From Lachnospiraceae bacterium (GTDB lineage Bacteria; Bacillota; Clostridia; Lachnospirales; Lachnospiraceae), in NCBI GenBank assembly GCA_017558145.1, contig JAFYWF010000024.1:1-63402 (forward strand): a stretch of DNA of 63,402 nt, written 5' to 3'. The position numbers and the translations under genes are program-made. How positions within the stretch are numbered: the stretch's first letter is position 1; every line of letters begins with the position of its first letter. A model generated the notes under the pieces. The model had not been told where the DNA came from, did not search any database, and was given only the letters and a program-made list of their open reading frames with translations. Shown piece by piece: positions 8,177 through 21,974 of this stretch.

Positions 8177-9148
8177 GTGGCTTTAACAAATACACAGTAT
8201 AATACCATAATGAAAACATATGAGGAAAAACAACTTTCCTCCAGACAATTGCAAAATGAAAGAATAGCTTATGTGAAAAAAAATTTTCCTATGTATCAGG
8301 AATTAAATCATAAAATATCTTCTTTATCTTTGGAGCACGCTAATAAATTACTTGATGGGGATACAAATGCTTTGGCCCAGTTAAAATCTTCTATTAGCAT
8401 TCTTCGTAAACAAAAAGAAGATATTTTAATAAATGCCGGGCTTCCCGGAGACTATTTAGAGCTTTCATATACCTGCTCGGATTGTAAAGATACCGGATAT
8501 ATTGGTTTAGAAAAATGTCATTGCTTTAAGCAACAAATCATTAATTTATTATATCAACAGTCTAATATTCATGATATGTTGAAGGAATCTAATTTCTCTC
8601 ATCTATCTTATGAATTTTATAAAGACGAAGATTTACTACATTTTGAAAATGCGGTAAAAACCTGTAAGGATTTTATAGATTGTTTTAATTCAGACTACCA
8701 TAATCTCTTTTTTTATGGTACAGTAGGTACAGGAAAGTCTTTTCTTTCCGGCTGTATAGCAAAAGAATTAATTGACAGAGGACACTCTGTAATTTATTTT
8801 AGCTCTGTCGGGTTATTTGAAAAACTTTCTCAGATTTCTTTTGACTATAATGCAAAAGAGGACAAGGCAGAATTATATGAGGATTTATATTCATGCGATT
8901 TATTAATCATTGATGATTTGGGAACAGAATTAACTAATAATTTTTCCTCTTCCCAATTTTTTTCGTGCTTAAATGAACGTATTCTTCGCAAAAAATCTTT
9001 TATAATCTCTACAAATTTGTCACTTCAGGAATTAAGAGATCGTTATTCTGACAGGATTTTTTCCAGAATAACCAGTAATTTTAAATTGTGTAAAATTACC
9101 GGTCCTGATATTAGAATGTATAAAAAACGACTGACTACTAGAAAGTGA
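8177..9148 (+). CDS. DnaC/DnaI-type helicase loader ATPase
   Basis: AAA+ ATPase that delivers the replicative helicase to single-stranded DNA. 323 residues from a GTG start at 8177, seven bases after AAAGGAGG. An N-terminal helical region is followed by a Cys-rich knuckle (CSDCKDTG then CHCF, about 101-118), as in DnaI-type loaders, then Walker A GTVGTGKSF, Walker B LLIIDDLG and sensor 1 IISTNL. Together with the double-DnaD protein upstream it forms a primosome operon, which also includes prs eight bases downstream. Confidence 0.9.
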   Translation: MALTNTQYNTIMKTYEEKQLSSRQLQNERIAYVKKNFPMYQELNHKISSLSLEHANKLLDGDTNALAQLKSSISILRKQKEDILINAGLPGDYLELSYTCSDCKDTGYIGLEKCHCFKQQIINLLYQQSNIHDMLKESNFSHLSYEFYKDEDLLHFENAVKTCKDFIDCFNSDYHNLFFYGTVGTGKSFLSGCIAKELIDRGHSVIYFSSVGLFEKLSQISFDYNAKEDKAELYEDLYSCDLLIIDDLGTELTNNFSSSQFFSCLNERILRKKSFIISTNLSLQELRDRYSDRIFSRITSNFKLCKITGPDIRMYKKRLTTRK

Positions 9149-9155
9149 GGCACGC

Positions 9156-10349
9156 ATGTTTAAATTTAAACGCGACGAAAAAAGAAACTTGGAATCTATT
9201 CCGGTTGGTTCCTTAGGAATGATTCCTTTACAGAGTTGTACAGAACTTGGAGACAAAGTAGATTACTACTTGGTAAAATGGCGAACAGAAAGAGAACACG
9301 AACACAAAAATTCTCTTGCTTTTGCAGGATACCAGCGCGATTCTTATATTATTGCATCTAAAGCTCCTCGTTTTGGTTCTGGTGAAGGAAAAGGTGTTTT
9401 GTTAGAGTCTGTACGTGGTACTGACCTCTACATTATGGTAGATGTATGCAATTACAGTTTGACCTATAATATGAGTGGTCACGAAAATCATATGTCTCCT
9501 GACGACCATTACCAGGATTTAAAAAGAATTATTGCTGCAATTGGTGGAAAAGCAAGAAGAATTACTGTAATTATGCCATTCCTTTACGAAAGCAGACAGC
9601 ACAGAAGAACTTCTAGAGAATCTTTAGACTGTGCTTTAGCACTTCAGGAATTGGTAAGTATGGGTGTTGATAATATCATTACATTTGATGCTCATGACCC
9701 TCGTGTACAGAATGCAATTCCTTTAAACGGTTTTGAAACAGTTCAGCCTGCATACCAATTTATTAAAGGCTTACTGCGTAATGTGAAAGATTTACAAATT
9801 GATTCTGATCATATGATGGTTGTTTCCCCTGACGAAGGTGGAACCGGACGTGCTATCTATATTGCTAACGTTTTAGGTCTTGATATGGGTATGTTCTACA
9901 AGCGTAGAGATTATACTCAGGTAGTTAACGGACGTAATCCTATTATTGCACATGAATTCTTAGGATCTAATGTAGAAGGGAAAGATGTTATCATTATTGA
10001 TGATATGATCTCTTCTGGTGAAAGTGTTTTCGAAGTATGTACCGCATTAAAAGAAAGAAAAGCAAATAGAATTTTTGTATTTTCTACTTTTGGTCTTTTT
10101 ACAAATGGTCTTGCTAAATTTGATGAAGCATACGAAAAAGGACACATTACAAGAGTACTTACTACAAATGTGATTTACCAATCTCCTGAATTATTAGAAC
10201 GCGAATGGTACATTAGTTGTGACTTAAGTAAATATATTGCTTATATTATTGATACCTTAAATCATGATTCCTCTATCAGTGATTTATTAAATCCTGTAGA
10301 ACGTATTCAGAACATTGTAACTCAGTACAAAGCCGGTAAATTAAAATAA
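9156..10349 (+). CDS. prs: ribose-phosphate pyrophosphokinase, long divergent form
   Basis: Makes PRPP from ribose 5-phosphate and ATP for nucleotide, His and Trp synthesis. 397 residues, about 80 longer than the classical enzyme. The PRPP-binding loop VIIIDDMISSGESV is clear, as are MPFLYESRQHRR (ATP/flexible-loop region), TFDAHDPRVQNAIP and SPDEGGTGRA. The N-terminal FSGxxNxxLA-type segment of classical Prs is not recognisable; PVGSLGMIPLQSC sits there instead. Its position behind two replication-loader genes suggests joint expression. It ends at a strong bidirectional terminator. Long versions of this kind occur in Clostridia, so I expect it to be functional. Confidence 0.9.
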   Translation: MFKFKRDEKRNLESIPVGSLGMIPLQSCTELGDKVDYYLVKWRTEREHEHKNSLAFAGYQRDSYIIASKAPRFGSGEGKGVLLESVRGTDLYIMVDVCNYSLTYNMSGHENHMSPDDHYQDLKRIIAAIGGKARRITVIMPFLYESRQHRRTSRESLDCALALQELVSMGVDNIITFDAHDPRVQNAIPLNGFETVQPAYQFIKGLLRNVKDLQIDSDHMMVVSPDEGGTGRAIYIANVLGLDMGMFYKRRDYTQVVNGRNPIIAHEFLGSNVEGKDVIIIDDMISSGESVFEVCTALKERKANRIFVFSTFGLFTNGLAKFDEAYEKGHITRVLTTNVIYQSPELLEREWYISCDLSKYIAYIIDTLNHDSSISDLLNPVERIQNIVTQYKAGKLK

Positions 10350-10354
10350 CATAT

Positions 10355-10402
10355 AAACTAACAAAAAGCAGTTGATAATAATCAACTGCTTTTTGTTAGT
10401 TT
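10355..10402. terminator. bidirectional terminator between prs and the convergent unknown gene
   Basis: A 20-bp stem (AAACTAACAAAAAGCAGTTG against its complement) with a short loop and T-runs in both directions. The stop codon of the minus-strand gene lies inside the right arm. Confidence 0.9.
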
Positions 10403-12951
10403 CGCACATAAGTTATAAACCTATTTTGATTTTTCTTAAACATTTCTCTGGAATCGTTAATTCCCTTTTTATACACAGTACCACTATATGGATCCATTAA
10501 AACAATATTTTGTTCGTTAAATCCAACTATCAAATACACATCCAAATTATCCAATATCGCTAATACAGGAATATCTTGATCTACATAATATAAGACACAA
10601 TCCAATGAACAACCTTGCAAATCTAAAATTCTGTCTTCTCGCAAATTTTTACTCAAAATTTGAAATACATCTTCTCCAATATCCAGCATTTGCTGTGTTC
10701 TTCTTGATATTCCTTCCAGCTCTAAAATGGTATCCAAACAAACCGCAAGAGCACTGTTTTCCTTATCTTTCTTTCTTCCTGTTATAGCCATAATCTGATT
10801 TTTGGTATATACAGTTCCTTTTTTCCAAATATAGTTGCCATTATAATCAACTACACTTCCCGATAACTCATACGCCCTTTCTACTGCTTCTGCCGCGGAT
10901 GTTGTAATACAATCTACACCCAAAGGTCCATACACATAGAATTGATCTTTACTATTGGTTAATTCCAGAGATACTTCTCTTCCACCCTCAAAAATTACTT
11001 CCTTTGGAGTCATAATTTTTAAAGAATACTGATCTACTGTGTTCTTCAATACAATCTGTACTATGTTCTTATAGATGTCTAAAGCTGCTACTCGAACTCT
11101 ATTGACATTTCCATCTTTTAAGTCACTGCTTGCAATATGATCATCTTCAATATTTACAAACTGATCTTCCTTTTCTCTTTGAATTCTGTTTAACGTAATC
11201 TGATTGTCCATAATAGTACACCCAACCACATAACAATCCTCTTTTTTATAATTCTTTAGAATCTTATCTTCCTGATTTCGAATTATGACTCTTTCAATAG
11301 GGAAAAGAATGCTTCCTGTAGCTTCCTTCTTTATATCTTCTGTATTTATCAAACCGTAGATTAAATCTTCACCCATAAATCCTAAAACAGTAATATATTG
11401 TTTATATCCTGCTTTGATTTCTAAACTTTTTCCATCATTGAGATTCAACCAATATAAGGATTTACTGGTATATGGTTCCATCTCTTTCATCCAACAGATC
11501 ATTCTTCCGGATTGCGATATTTTATATACATCCTGGGTCAAATCTGTAATTACCACCTCGTATTTTTTTTGTTCCAAATCTACATCGTATAATGTGCCTT
11601 CTAGAATCAGAAAAAGATGATTCTCCATGTTTAAATAGCACAAATTGTTTAATTCCTTTATCAAAATATCTGATGATTTTTCATACGGTATAAATATTTG
11701 TTCCTCTATGGTATTTTGTAGAGTGTTATAAAAATATACGGCAATACCAACTTCTCCCTCATGAATCCCTCGATTCATATATCCCGCAACCATAAATGTC
11801 AGATTTCCACTGTCTTCCATTTTTAAGATTTTAATATCAAAATTACGATTTCTGGTTCTAACATCAAAATCATTCTTATCATAAAAAGAAAATATTTGAG
11901 ATAATCTATTTTCGGTAGTGCTATATAAAAATAAACGGTTTGCATTTTGGAATGCTAAATTTTTTCCGCCTTCGCTTTCAACCATTGAAACCGCTTCATT
12001 CGTGATACCTAGATATATTTTATCATTAGAAAAAGAATCTTTATCTGCATCAAAAATTTCTTCCATCGTTCTTTCATAACTCAACAAATACATCCTATTT
12101 GGTGTATAACGAACCCTATAATATTCTTTTACAAAATAATAATCTTCCTCTTTGGATGCTTTTTCTTTTACTAAATACTGCAATACAATACTTGCGGTTT
12201 GTCCTGTAATATCTTTAATAAAAATCTCCGGTTCATCCACTCTCTCTATTGGTAAAGTATCCCACATTACTTGGGCCAAACTGCTATGAATATCCACCTT
12301 ATGAAAATTCGTATTATCGCCTTTAGAATTTGTTTCTAGGTATTTTTTTATATCACTTCCATCATCACTAAAAGTTGTCTCATGAAAATATCTTACAAAA
12401 TCTAATTTTTCTTTTTCAAAATAAGTTTCACTTTGTATAAATCTCGTATAATAATATACTTTTTCTCCACCTTCTAAAGTAAGAATTGTTACAAAAGCAT
12501 ATTCTGTACCTTCTTCAGTTAAATCTTTTAACTGTATACTAAATCTGATTTGATCAGCTGTTTTTTGTAAGACTGTAATATCACTGCCTTCAATGAGACG
12601 TTTTCCATCTACACTTCTTACTTCATAGGCTACTGATGTAACATTTGCCTGATAAGTATCAATCAGCAATGAAATTTCTCTTCCACCGGATATGGGAGTA
12701 ATACTATCTTTTGTATAAGCTTCTTCTCTACGAGAGGTATACCCATACATAGTATTTACTTTATGATCCTTCACCATAACAGAAACTATAGGCAACGTCG
12801 CTTTTGGCATATCCATGGTAATCTCTGAATTGTCTCTATTAAGAATAAAATCTACGAAAAATATCGAAATTAGAAAAACTACTATGGCTACTGTCCGTTT
12901 TACCCAAATTTTATTCATTCCTATATCTATTCCTTTCGTGCTTTTAGCCAT
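10396..12951 (-). CDS. membrane-anchored protein of unknown function with a degenerate C39-like C-terminal domain
   Basis: I do not recognise a named family. 851 residues from ATG 12951; an internal ATG at 12918 gives 840 and a cleaner signal anchor. Neither has a strong ribosome binding site. One membrane segment (about residues 18-36, VAIVVFLISIFFVDFIL) is followed by a long extracytoplasmic region of predicted beta character, perhaps a propeller or repeats of sheets. The last 130 residues look like a papain-like C39 peptidase fold: a Cys in ALAVCLDTILELEG, then QDIPVLAILDNLDVYLIVGF and IVLMDPYSGTVY. The usual His is Asp here, so it is probably inactive as a peptidase. Downstream of a methyltransferase gene, convergent with prs. 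Confidence 0.8.
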   Translation of the reverse strand: MAKSTKGIDIGMNKIWVKRTVAIVVFLISIFFVDFILNRDNSEITMDMPKATLPIVSVMVKDHKVNTMYGYTSRREEAYTKDSITPISGGREISLLIDTYQANVTSVAYEVRSVDGKRLIEGSDITVLQKTADQIRFSIQLKDLTEEGTEYAFVTILTLEGGEKVYYYTRFIQSETYFEKEKLDFVRYFHETTFSDDGSDIKKYLETNSKGDNTNFHKVDIHSSLAQVMWDTLPIERVDEPEIFIKDITGQTASIVLQYLVKEKASKEEDYYFVKEYYRVRYTPNRMYLLSYERTMEEIFDADKDSFSNDKIYLGITNEAVSMVESEGGKNLAFQNANRLFLYSTTENRLSQIFSFYDKNDFDVRTRNRNFDIKILKMEDSGNLTFMVAGYMNRGIHEGEVGIAVYFYNTLQNTIEEQIFIPYEKSSDILIKELNNLCYLNMENHLFLILEGTLYDVDLEQKKYEVVITDLTQDVYKISQSGRMICWMKEMEPYTSKSLYWLNLNDGKSLEIKAGYKQYITVLGFMGEDLIYGLINTEDIKKEATGSILFPIERVIIRNQEDKILKNYKKEDCYVVGCTIMDNQITLNRIQREKEDQFVNIEDDHIASSDLKDGNVNRVRVAALDIYKNIVQIVLKNTVDQYSLKIMTPKEVIFEGGREVSLELTNSKDQFYVYGPLGVDCITTSAAEAVERAYELSGSVVDYNGNYIWKKGTVYTKNQIMAITGRKKDKENSALAVCLDTILELEGISRRTQQMLDIGEDVFQILSKNLREDRILDLQGCSLDCVLYYVDQDIPVLAILDNLDVYLIVGFNEQNIVLMDPYSGTVYKKGINDSREMFKKNQNRFITYVRN

Positions 12952-12989
12952 AAAATATTTTATGAAAGCAGAATATTTGCGGCGTTATT

Positions 12990-14153
12990 TTATGATTTTC
13001 CAATAGCATCTTTCTCGGAAGCAAATAACTCCTGCAACGTGTTTCTGACATGTAAAAACTCTGTCATCTCATACACTTTAGTATCTTTACCCTTTTCACC
13101 TTGTTCTTTTATAGCACGTATCAAAATATTCTTAGGAGTATGTTCCATATCAATAAACTCCATCACCTGCACCTGATACCCTTGCTCTTCCAATAAATTC
13201 GCACGAATAGCATCCGTAAGTAATGCAGATACTCTTTCCTTAATAAGTCCATACTTAAGTAAAGGTTGTAATTGTTCATTTGCAATTTGCATATTTACTT
13301 CATGCTGACAACAAGGTACGGAAAAAATCACTTTAGCTCCCCAATTCACAGCTTTTTGCAAAGCATAATCAGTTGCAGTATCGCAGGCATGAAGAGTCAC
13401 TACCATATCTACATTTCCTTCACCTGTGTAAGTACTTACATCTCCTGTAACAAATTTTAAATGATGATATCCATACTGTTTTGCTAATGCATTACAATCC
13501 TCTATCACTTTTTCTTTTAAATCCAATCCAATGACCTGAATATCTCTTTTACATAAAATTTTCATATAATAATAAAGAGCAAATGTTAGATAGGATTTTC
13601 CACATCCAAAATCAATGATATTAATACATCTATCTTTTGGAAGTATTGGCATTACATCTGCAATAAATTCCAAATAACGGTTAATCTGACGAAATTTATC
13701 ATAGTTACTTCTAACAATTTTTCCTTCTTTTGTCTGTACTCCAAGATCTACAAGGAAAGGAACTATAATACCCTCCTGTAAAATATATTTTTTTGTTTTA
13801 TTATGAGATAAATCTACCTTTTTATCTGATTGTATTTGTTTTTTCTTAATCGTTATTTTCCCTTTTTTACTAATTAAAACTGTTGCCTGAAGAGTAGTAG
13901 AGGATAGCTCCATCTGCTTAAAACATTCTTGCATGTATTCTTCGATTTTGGCAATCAATTCCTTCTTTTCATAATTTTGATGAAATACTTGTGCTCCAAC
14001 TGTTTCTGTAGCTTGAAACACAAGGGTATCTTTTAGAATAATTGGACGAATCTTTACTTTACTAATTTTACTTGTCTTGTTAGGATTGCTGATAATAATC
14101 TGGTATAAATCTTTTCCTACTGCTTCTTCACATAGACTTCTTAATTCCGTCAT
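12990..14153 (-). CDS. class I SAM-dependent methyltransferase (Methyltransf_32-like)
   Basis: 387 residues from ATG 14153, six bases after AGGAG. The first 150 residues have no clear domain. The SAM-binding fold begins near residue 175 with motif I NIIDFGCGKSYLTF, followed by VIGLDLK (acidic ribose-binding residue) and VTLHACDTATD. A FSVPCCQHE segment resembles the Cys-Cys motif of GSTCD/METTL25-like methyltransferases. The substrate cannot be read from the sequence; an RNA or protein target is possible. It lies directly upstream of the large anchored unknown. Confidence 0.8.
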   Translation of the reverse strand: MTELRSLCEEAVGKDLYQIIISNPNKTSKISKVKIRPIILKDTLVFQATETVGAQVFHQNYEKKELIAKIEEYMQECFKQMELSSTTLQATVLISKKGKITIKKKQIQSDKKVDLSHNKTKKYILQEGIIVPFLVDLGVQTKEGKIVRSNYDKFRQINRYLEFIADVMPILPKDRCINIIDFGCGKSYLTFALYYYMKILCKRDIQVIGLDLKEKVIEDCNALAKQYGYHHLKFVTGDVSTYTGEGNVDMVVTLHACDTATDYALQKAVNWGAKVIFSVPCCQHEVNMQIANEQLQPLLKYGLIKERVSALLTDAIRANLLEEQGYQVQVMEFIDMEHTPKNILIRAIKEQGEKGKDTKVYEMTEFLHVRNTLQELFASEKDAIGKS

Positions 14154-14265
14154 TTTTTCTCCTATTATCGTTTATTTTTATTTATACTATTACAAAGCAT
14201 TTCAATCTCATTTTCTCATAAATAAATTATAAGTCAATCTTTTCATCCGTCAAGAGAATCTTATT

Positions 14266-14649
14266 TTACTGCTCTGCCGGATTTCTTCTCCTAACAATCT
14301 CTTCCCAAAGCAGAAGTTTAATAATATTTCTTTGAGCTGCACGTGTTTGATTTTTTTCTAAAGGAATATTTTTTAATATTATTTCTGTCAATCTTTCTAT
14401 CCTGATTTTGTCAGGAAATTCATCATAAATAAAACTATCTTTTCCTTCTAACCGATTTAATATCTCTATAATAATTTTAAGATATTTTTTTAATTCTTCA
14501 GGATACATTTGTTTAAAATATTCTCTATCTTTTTTTTCTTTCTCTTTCGCCTGATTTTCTGCACTTTTATCATCTCTGTATATTTCATCCATAATACGAT
14601 CGTATTCTCTTGTCATAAAAAAAGGAATTGGAATCTTATTTTCTTCCAT
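14266..14649 (-). CDS. hypothetical charged protein, 127 aa
   Basis: I do not recognise a family. 127 residues, very rich in Lys, Glu, Arg and Asp, predicted mainly helical, without membrane segments or cysteines. The N-terminus has a proline stretch (IPIPFFMTREYDRIM). No ribosome binding site precedes the ATG at 14649; an internal ATG at about residue 13 is an alternative. It lies just after the atp operon terminator and before the methyltransferase gene. Confidence 0.6.
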   Translation of the reverse strand: MEENKIPIPFFMTREYDRIMDEIYRDDKSAENQAKEKEKKDREYFKQMYPEELKKYLKIIIEILNRLEGKDSFIYDEFPDKIRIERLTEIILKNIPLEKNQTRAAQRNIIKLLLWEEIVRRRNPAEQ

Positions 14650-14683
14650 ATATTTGCCATTTTCTTTTTTTATAGTATATGCA

Positions 14684-14710
14684 AAAGAGTTGGGAAACTC
14701 CCAACTCTTT
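14684..14710 (-). terminator. terminator of the ATP synthase operon
   Basis: AAAGAGTTGGGA pairs with TCCCAACTCTTT around a three-base loop, five bases past the atpC stop. The T-run is short (TTTT). Confidence 0.8.
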
Positions 14711-14714
14711 CTAA

Positions 14715-15122
14715 TTAACTATTTTTTGTTTTGATTCTTGCCACTGCTCGAAGTAACGCAGCTTCAGCTCTTGCCATATCTACAGATTCCTGATTAGCAC
14801 GAAGTCTTTCTTCTGCACGTTCCCTGGCTGCTTCAGCTCGACTTTCATCAATTTCATCGCCCCATTCAATAACTTCTGCAAGAATAGTAACTTTATCCTG
14901 CAAAATAGTTGCGAATCCGGAATGTAAAGCTGCTTTTGTTTTTTCTTCTTCTGAGGTAATGGTAAGAACTCCTGGTTTAATAATTACAGTAAGAGGAATA
15001 TGATCTTTATATACACCAATTTCTCCTTCTGTAGTATTAAACTCAATCATACTGGCCTGTCCTTGATAAAACACACGGTCAGGAGTAATGATTTCTAAAT
15101 CAAAATTTCTACCCTCTGCCAT
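14715..15122 (-). CDS. atpC: ATP synthase epsilon subunit
   Basis: Central-stalk subunit that couples F1 to the c-ring and can inhibit ATP hydrolysis. 135 residues. An N-terminal beta-sandwich (LEIITPDRVFYQGQASMIEF, then EGEIGVYKDHIPL and ALHSGFATI) is followed by a two-helix C-terminal hairpin (SRAEAARERAEERL). Last gene of the atp operon, 15 bp after atpD. Confidence 0.97.
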   Translation of the reverse strand: MAEGRNFDLEIITPDRVFYQGQASMIEFNTTEGEIGVYKDHIPLTVIIKPGVLTITSEEEKTKAALHSGFATILQDKVTILAEVIEWGDEIDESRAEAARERAEERLRANQESVDMARAEAALLRAVARIKTKNS

Positions 15123-15137
15123 AGTTTACCTCACGTC

Positions 15138-17415
<2,278 letters not shown>

Positions 17416-17465
17416 AATTTATCACCTTTTCCTATCTTGTTATGATCTTTTAGATCCTAACACGC

Positions 17466-18992
<1,527 letters not shown>

Positions 18993-19009
18993 TTATATTT
19001 TTGTTAGAT

Positions 19010-19081
19010 TTGTTACTATTCACTTCGTTCATGTAACGAGTAAAAATCCATTCTAAATTTGCTTCGCAAATAGATTTTTAC
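19010..19081. repeat. two adjacent palindromes with TTCG tips inside the atp operon
   Basis: First stem: GTTAC ... GTAAC with a CACTTCGTTC centre. Second stem (19040-19081): GTAAAAATC pairs with GATTTTTAC and encloses ATTTGC-TTC-GCAAAT. They occupy the 117-bp gap between atpH and atpA, the longest gap in the operon, and could set mRNA processing or stability. They resemble the palindrome at 24149-24195. Confidence 0.5.
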
Positions 19082-19088
19082 TTATACG

Positions 19089-19634
19089 TTAAATCTGTAC
19101 TTTTAACAAATCTTTTTGTAACTGGTTAAGTTTTGTCTGAATACTGCTATCTACAACTCTGTCTCCAATACGAATCTGCATTCCGCCAAGTAATTCTTCC
19201 TTAACATCATAATGCATTTCCATTTCTTTGTAGGAAGTTGTAGCCAGTAATTTTTTACAGATAGCTTCTTTTTTATCTTCTTTTAATTCATAAGGTGTTG
19301 TAATATATGCTACTCCAATTCCTTTGAATTCTTTTACTCTATCCAGAAAATACTGTAAAATTTCCATCAAATTATCGCATCTTCTCTTGTTAATAATTAT
19401 TCCAAGAAAACCAATAAGCTGTTTATCAATTTTTCCCGCAAAAATATTTTCTGTTGTGATTACTTTTTCTTCTACAGAAATTCTAGGATGATTTAAAAAT
19501 TTTAAATATTCCGGATTGTCTAAAAGAACCTGCTTTATGCCTTCGATTTCTTCCAACATAGCATCTGTTTTTTCTTCTTCAACAGCCAGTTCAAACAAAG
19601 CTTCACCATATGTCTTTGATATTAGCTTAGCCAT
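19089..19634 (-). CDS. atpH: ATP synthase delta subunit
   Basis: Peripheral-stalk subunit that fixes F1 to the b subunits. 181 residues, with the OSCP-type N-terminal helical domain (TYGEALFELAVEEEK) and the C-terminal segment GGMQIRIGDRVVDSSIQTKL. Its start overlaps the end of atpF by 13 bp, suggesting coupled translation. Confidence 0.96.
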   Translation of the reverse strand: MAKLISKTYGEALFELAVEEEKTDAMLEEIEGIKQVLLDNPEYLKFLNHPRISVEEKVITTENIFAGKIDKQLIGFLGIIINKRRCDNLMEILQYFLDRVKEFKGIGVAYITTPYELKEDKKEAICKKLLATTSYKEMEMHYDVKEELLGGMQIRIGDRVVDSSIQTKLNQLQKDLLKVQI

Positions 19635-20179
19635 GTATTGTCACCTATTTCCTTTAATGTTTCGTCAATAAGGCTTTCCTGGATGGTTGTATCCATATTA
19701 GATCCAACCACTTTACCTGCCATTAAAGCAGCAACAGCGACGATTTCCTTTTTCACATCATCCGCCATTTTTTGTTTTTCTAATCTGGCTTCTTCTCTTG
19801 CTCTCTCAACTATTGCTACTGCCTCTTCTTTTGCTGCTGCAACAATACGGTTTTCATTAGCAAGAGCTCGTTTTCTGGCATCTGCCAAAATACTTTCTGC
19901 CTCTTTGTCGATATCTTTTAGTTTACTTTCGTATTCTGCTTTTAAAGCATGCGCTTCTAACTGATTATTCTTTGCATCTTCCAATTCTGTTTGAATTTTT
20001 TCCTGTCTCTTCTGTAAGAACTCTCTAGCAGGATTAAAAAGGAAGTATGACATAATAAGAAATAATGCAACGACAGCAATAATCATAAGACCAGCGTCAT
20101 GGAACAACTGAACATCAAGATCAAAAAGTCTTGGTTCCATAGTCGCCAATACACCTGTTGCATTCACTAATGTATTCAA
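19622..20179 (-). CDS. atpF: ATP synthase b subunit
   Basis: Peripheral-stalk subunit with one N-terminal membrane helix and a long charged coiled coil. I start it at TTG 20179, eight bases after AAAGGAGG; the frame is open to a GTG at 20197, but that would place the ribosome binding site inside the gene. 185 residues. Membrane helix near residues 25-45 (AGLMIIAVVALFLIMSYF), then FNPAREFLQKRQEKI and Ala/Glu/Lys-rich helix. Confidence 0.95.
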   Translation of the reverse strand: MNTLVNATGVLATMEPRLFDLDVQLFHDAGLMIIAVVALFLIMSYFLFNPAREFLQKRQEKIQTELEDAKNNQLEAHALKAEYESKLKDIDKEAESILADARKRALANENRIVAAAKEEAVAIVERAREEARLEKQKMADDVKKEIVAVAALMAGKVVGSNMDTTIQESLIDETLKEIGDNTWLS

Positions 20180-20218
20180 GTTTGTGCCTCCTTTCACTTT
20201 TTTCTCTAATAAGAAGGC

Positions 20219-21227
<1,009 letters not shown>

Positions 21228-21231
21228 ACAT

Positions 21232-21630
21232 TCACCTCCTTTTAAATTTAATACTTATTTTATGCGTAAACGGCTGTAAATACGCGCCTGCTTTTAAGCC
21301 CATAATCCCGGCAAAGGCAGCCAAGGGATTTCCTATGTCAAATACACATATTACCCCAAAAGCAACTACAATTACACCGTAACGAATCATGTTTTGCGAC
21401 ATGAGATACTTTGTCGCACCATCTCCCAATTCTACACCTCTGTTCAGCCCCCACCACATATGAATGGCTGCTGCTAATCCAAGAAAAATCCCTATGCATA
21501 ATCCTATGGAAAAATACCATTTTTCTTTTCCAAAAATAAGTCCTAAAATTTCCACAATTATACCATAAAATAAAATTCCTATGAGAAGTTCTTTTAGGGT
21601 TTCGTTCATTTTTTTTTCTTGTTTTTCCAT
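21232..21630 (-). CDS. atpI: ATP synthase subunit I-like membrane protein
   Basis: About 132 residues with four membrane segments (roughly 12-30, 38-60, 80-100 and 102-120). AtpI-type proteins help assemble the c-ring, particularly in Na+-dependent synthases. The start is not certain: ATG 21630 or an ATG seven codons in. It lies between the AtpZ-like gene and atpB. Identity rests on position and topology, as this family is poorly conserved. Confidence 0.8.
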   Translation of the reverse strand: MEKQEKKMNETLKELLIGILFYGIIVEILGLIFGKEKWYFSIGLCIGIFLGLAAAIHMWWGLNRGVELGDGATKYLMSQNMIRYGVIVVAFGVICVFDIGNPLAAFAGIMGLKAGAYLQPFTHKISIKFKRR

Positions 21631-21635
21631 CTCTT

Positions 21636-21914
21636 TTATTGGCTTTCTTTTTTATTTGACTTTTTTTGATTTGAACCGTACATTTTCGACGGCATGTGGT
21701 CTTTTCCATTGGAAATCTTCTGCGCCAAATGATAAATATTTCTACCTCCGGCTAAAGCACCTATAAAAAAAAGAAAAATAAACCAAAATGAAGTATCAAA
21801 TTTTTCATCTAATAAATATCCCACATAGGAACACATACAAATAGGGACTAACATGTGAATGGTAAACTGACTTATCATACTAAATGACCGCATTACTTTA
21901 CTATTATCTTTCAC
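21636..21914 (-). CDS. atpZ: AtpZ/AtpI family small membrane protein
   Basis: First gene of the atp operon. 92 residues from GTG 21914, seven bases after GGGAG. Two membrane helices (about 16-34 and 43-61) with the family's GYLLDEKFDTSFWFIFLFFI and GALAGGRNIYHL, then a basic tail. AtpZ is thought to act with AtpI in assembly or in divalent cation supply to the synthase. No clear operon promoter was seen in the 60-bp gap upstream. Confidence 0.82.
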   Translation of the reverse strand: MKDNSKVMRSFSMISQFTIHMLVPICMCSYVGYLLDEKFDTSFWFIFLFFIGALAGGRNIYHLAQKISNGKDHMPSKMYGSNQKKSNKKESQ

Positions 21915-21974
21915 ACATTACTCCCTTCTTCATACTTGTTTTCTTATTTTAAGTATTGCCGGATAAGATCCTGT

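Noticed and set aside
21338..21709. Alternative 123-codon frame across the atpZ/atpI junction
   Set aside because: Overlaps two well-supported small subunit genes; composition (Lys/Arg/Cys-rich) is typical of a frame-shifted read.
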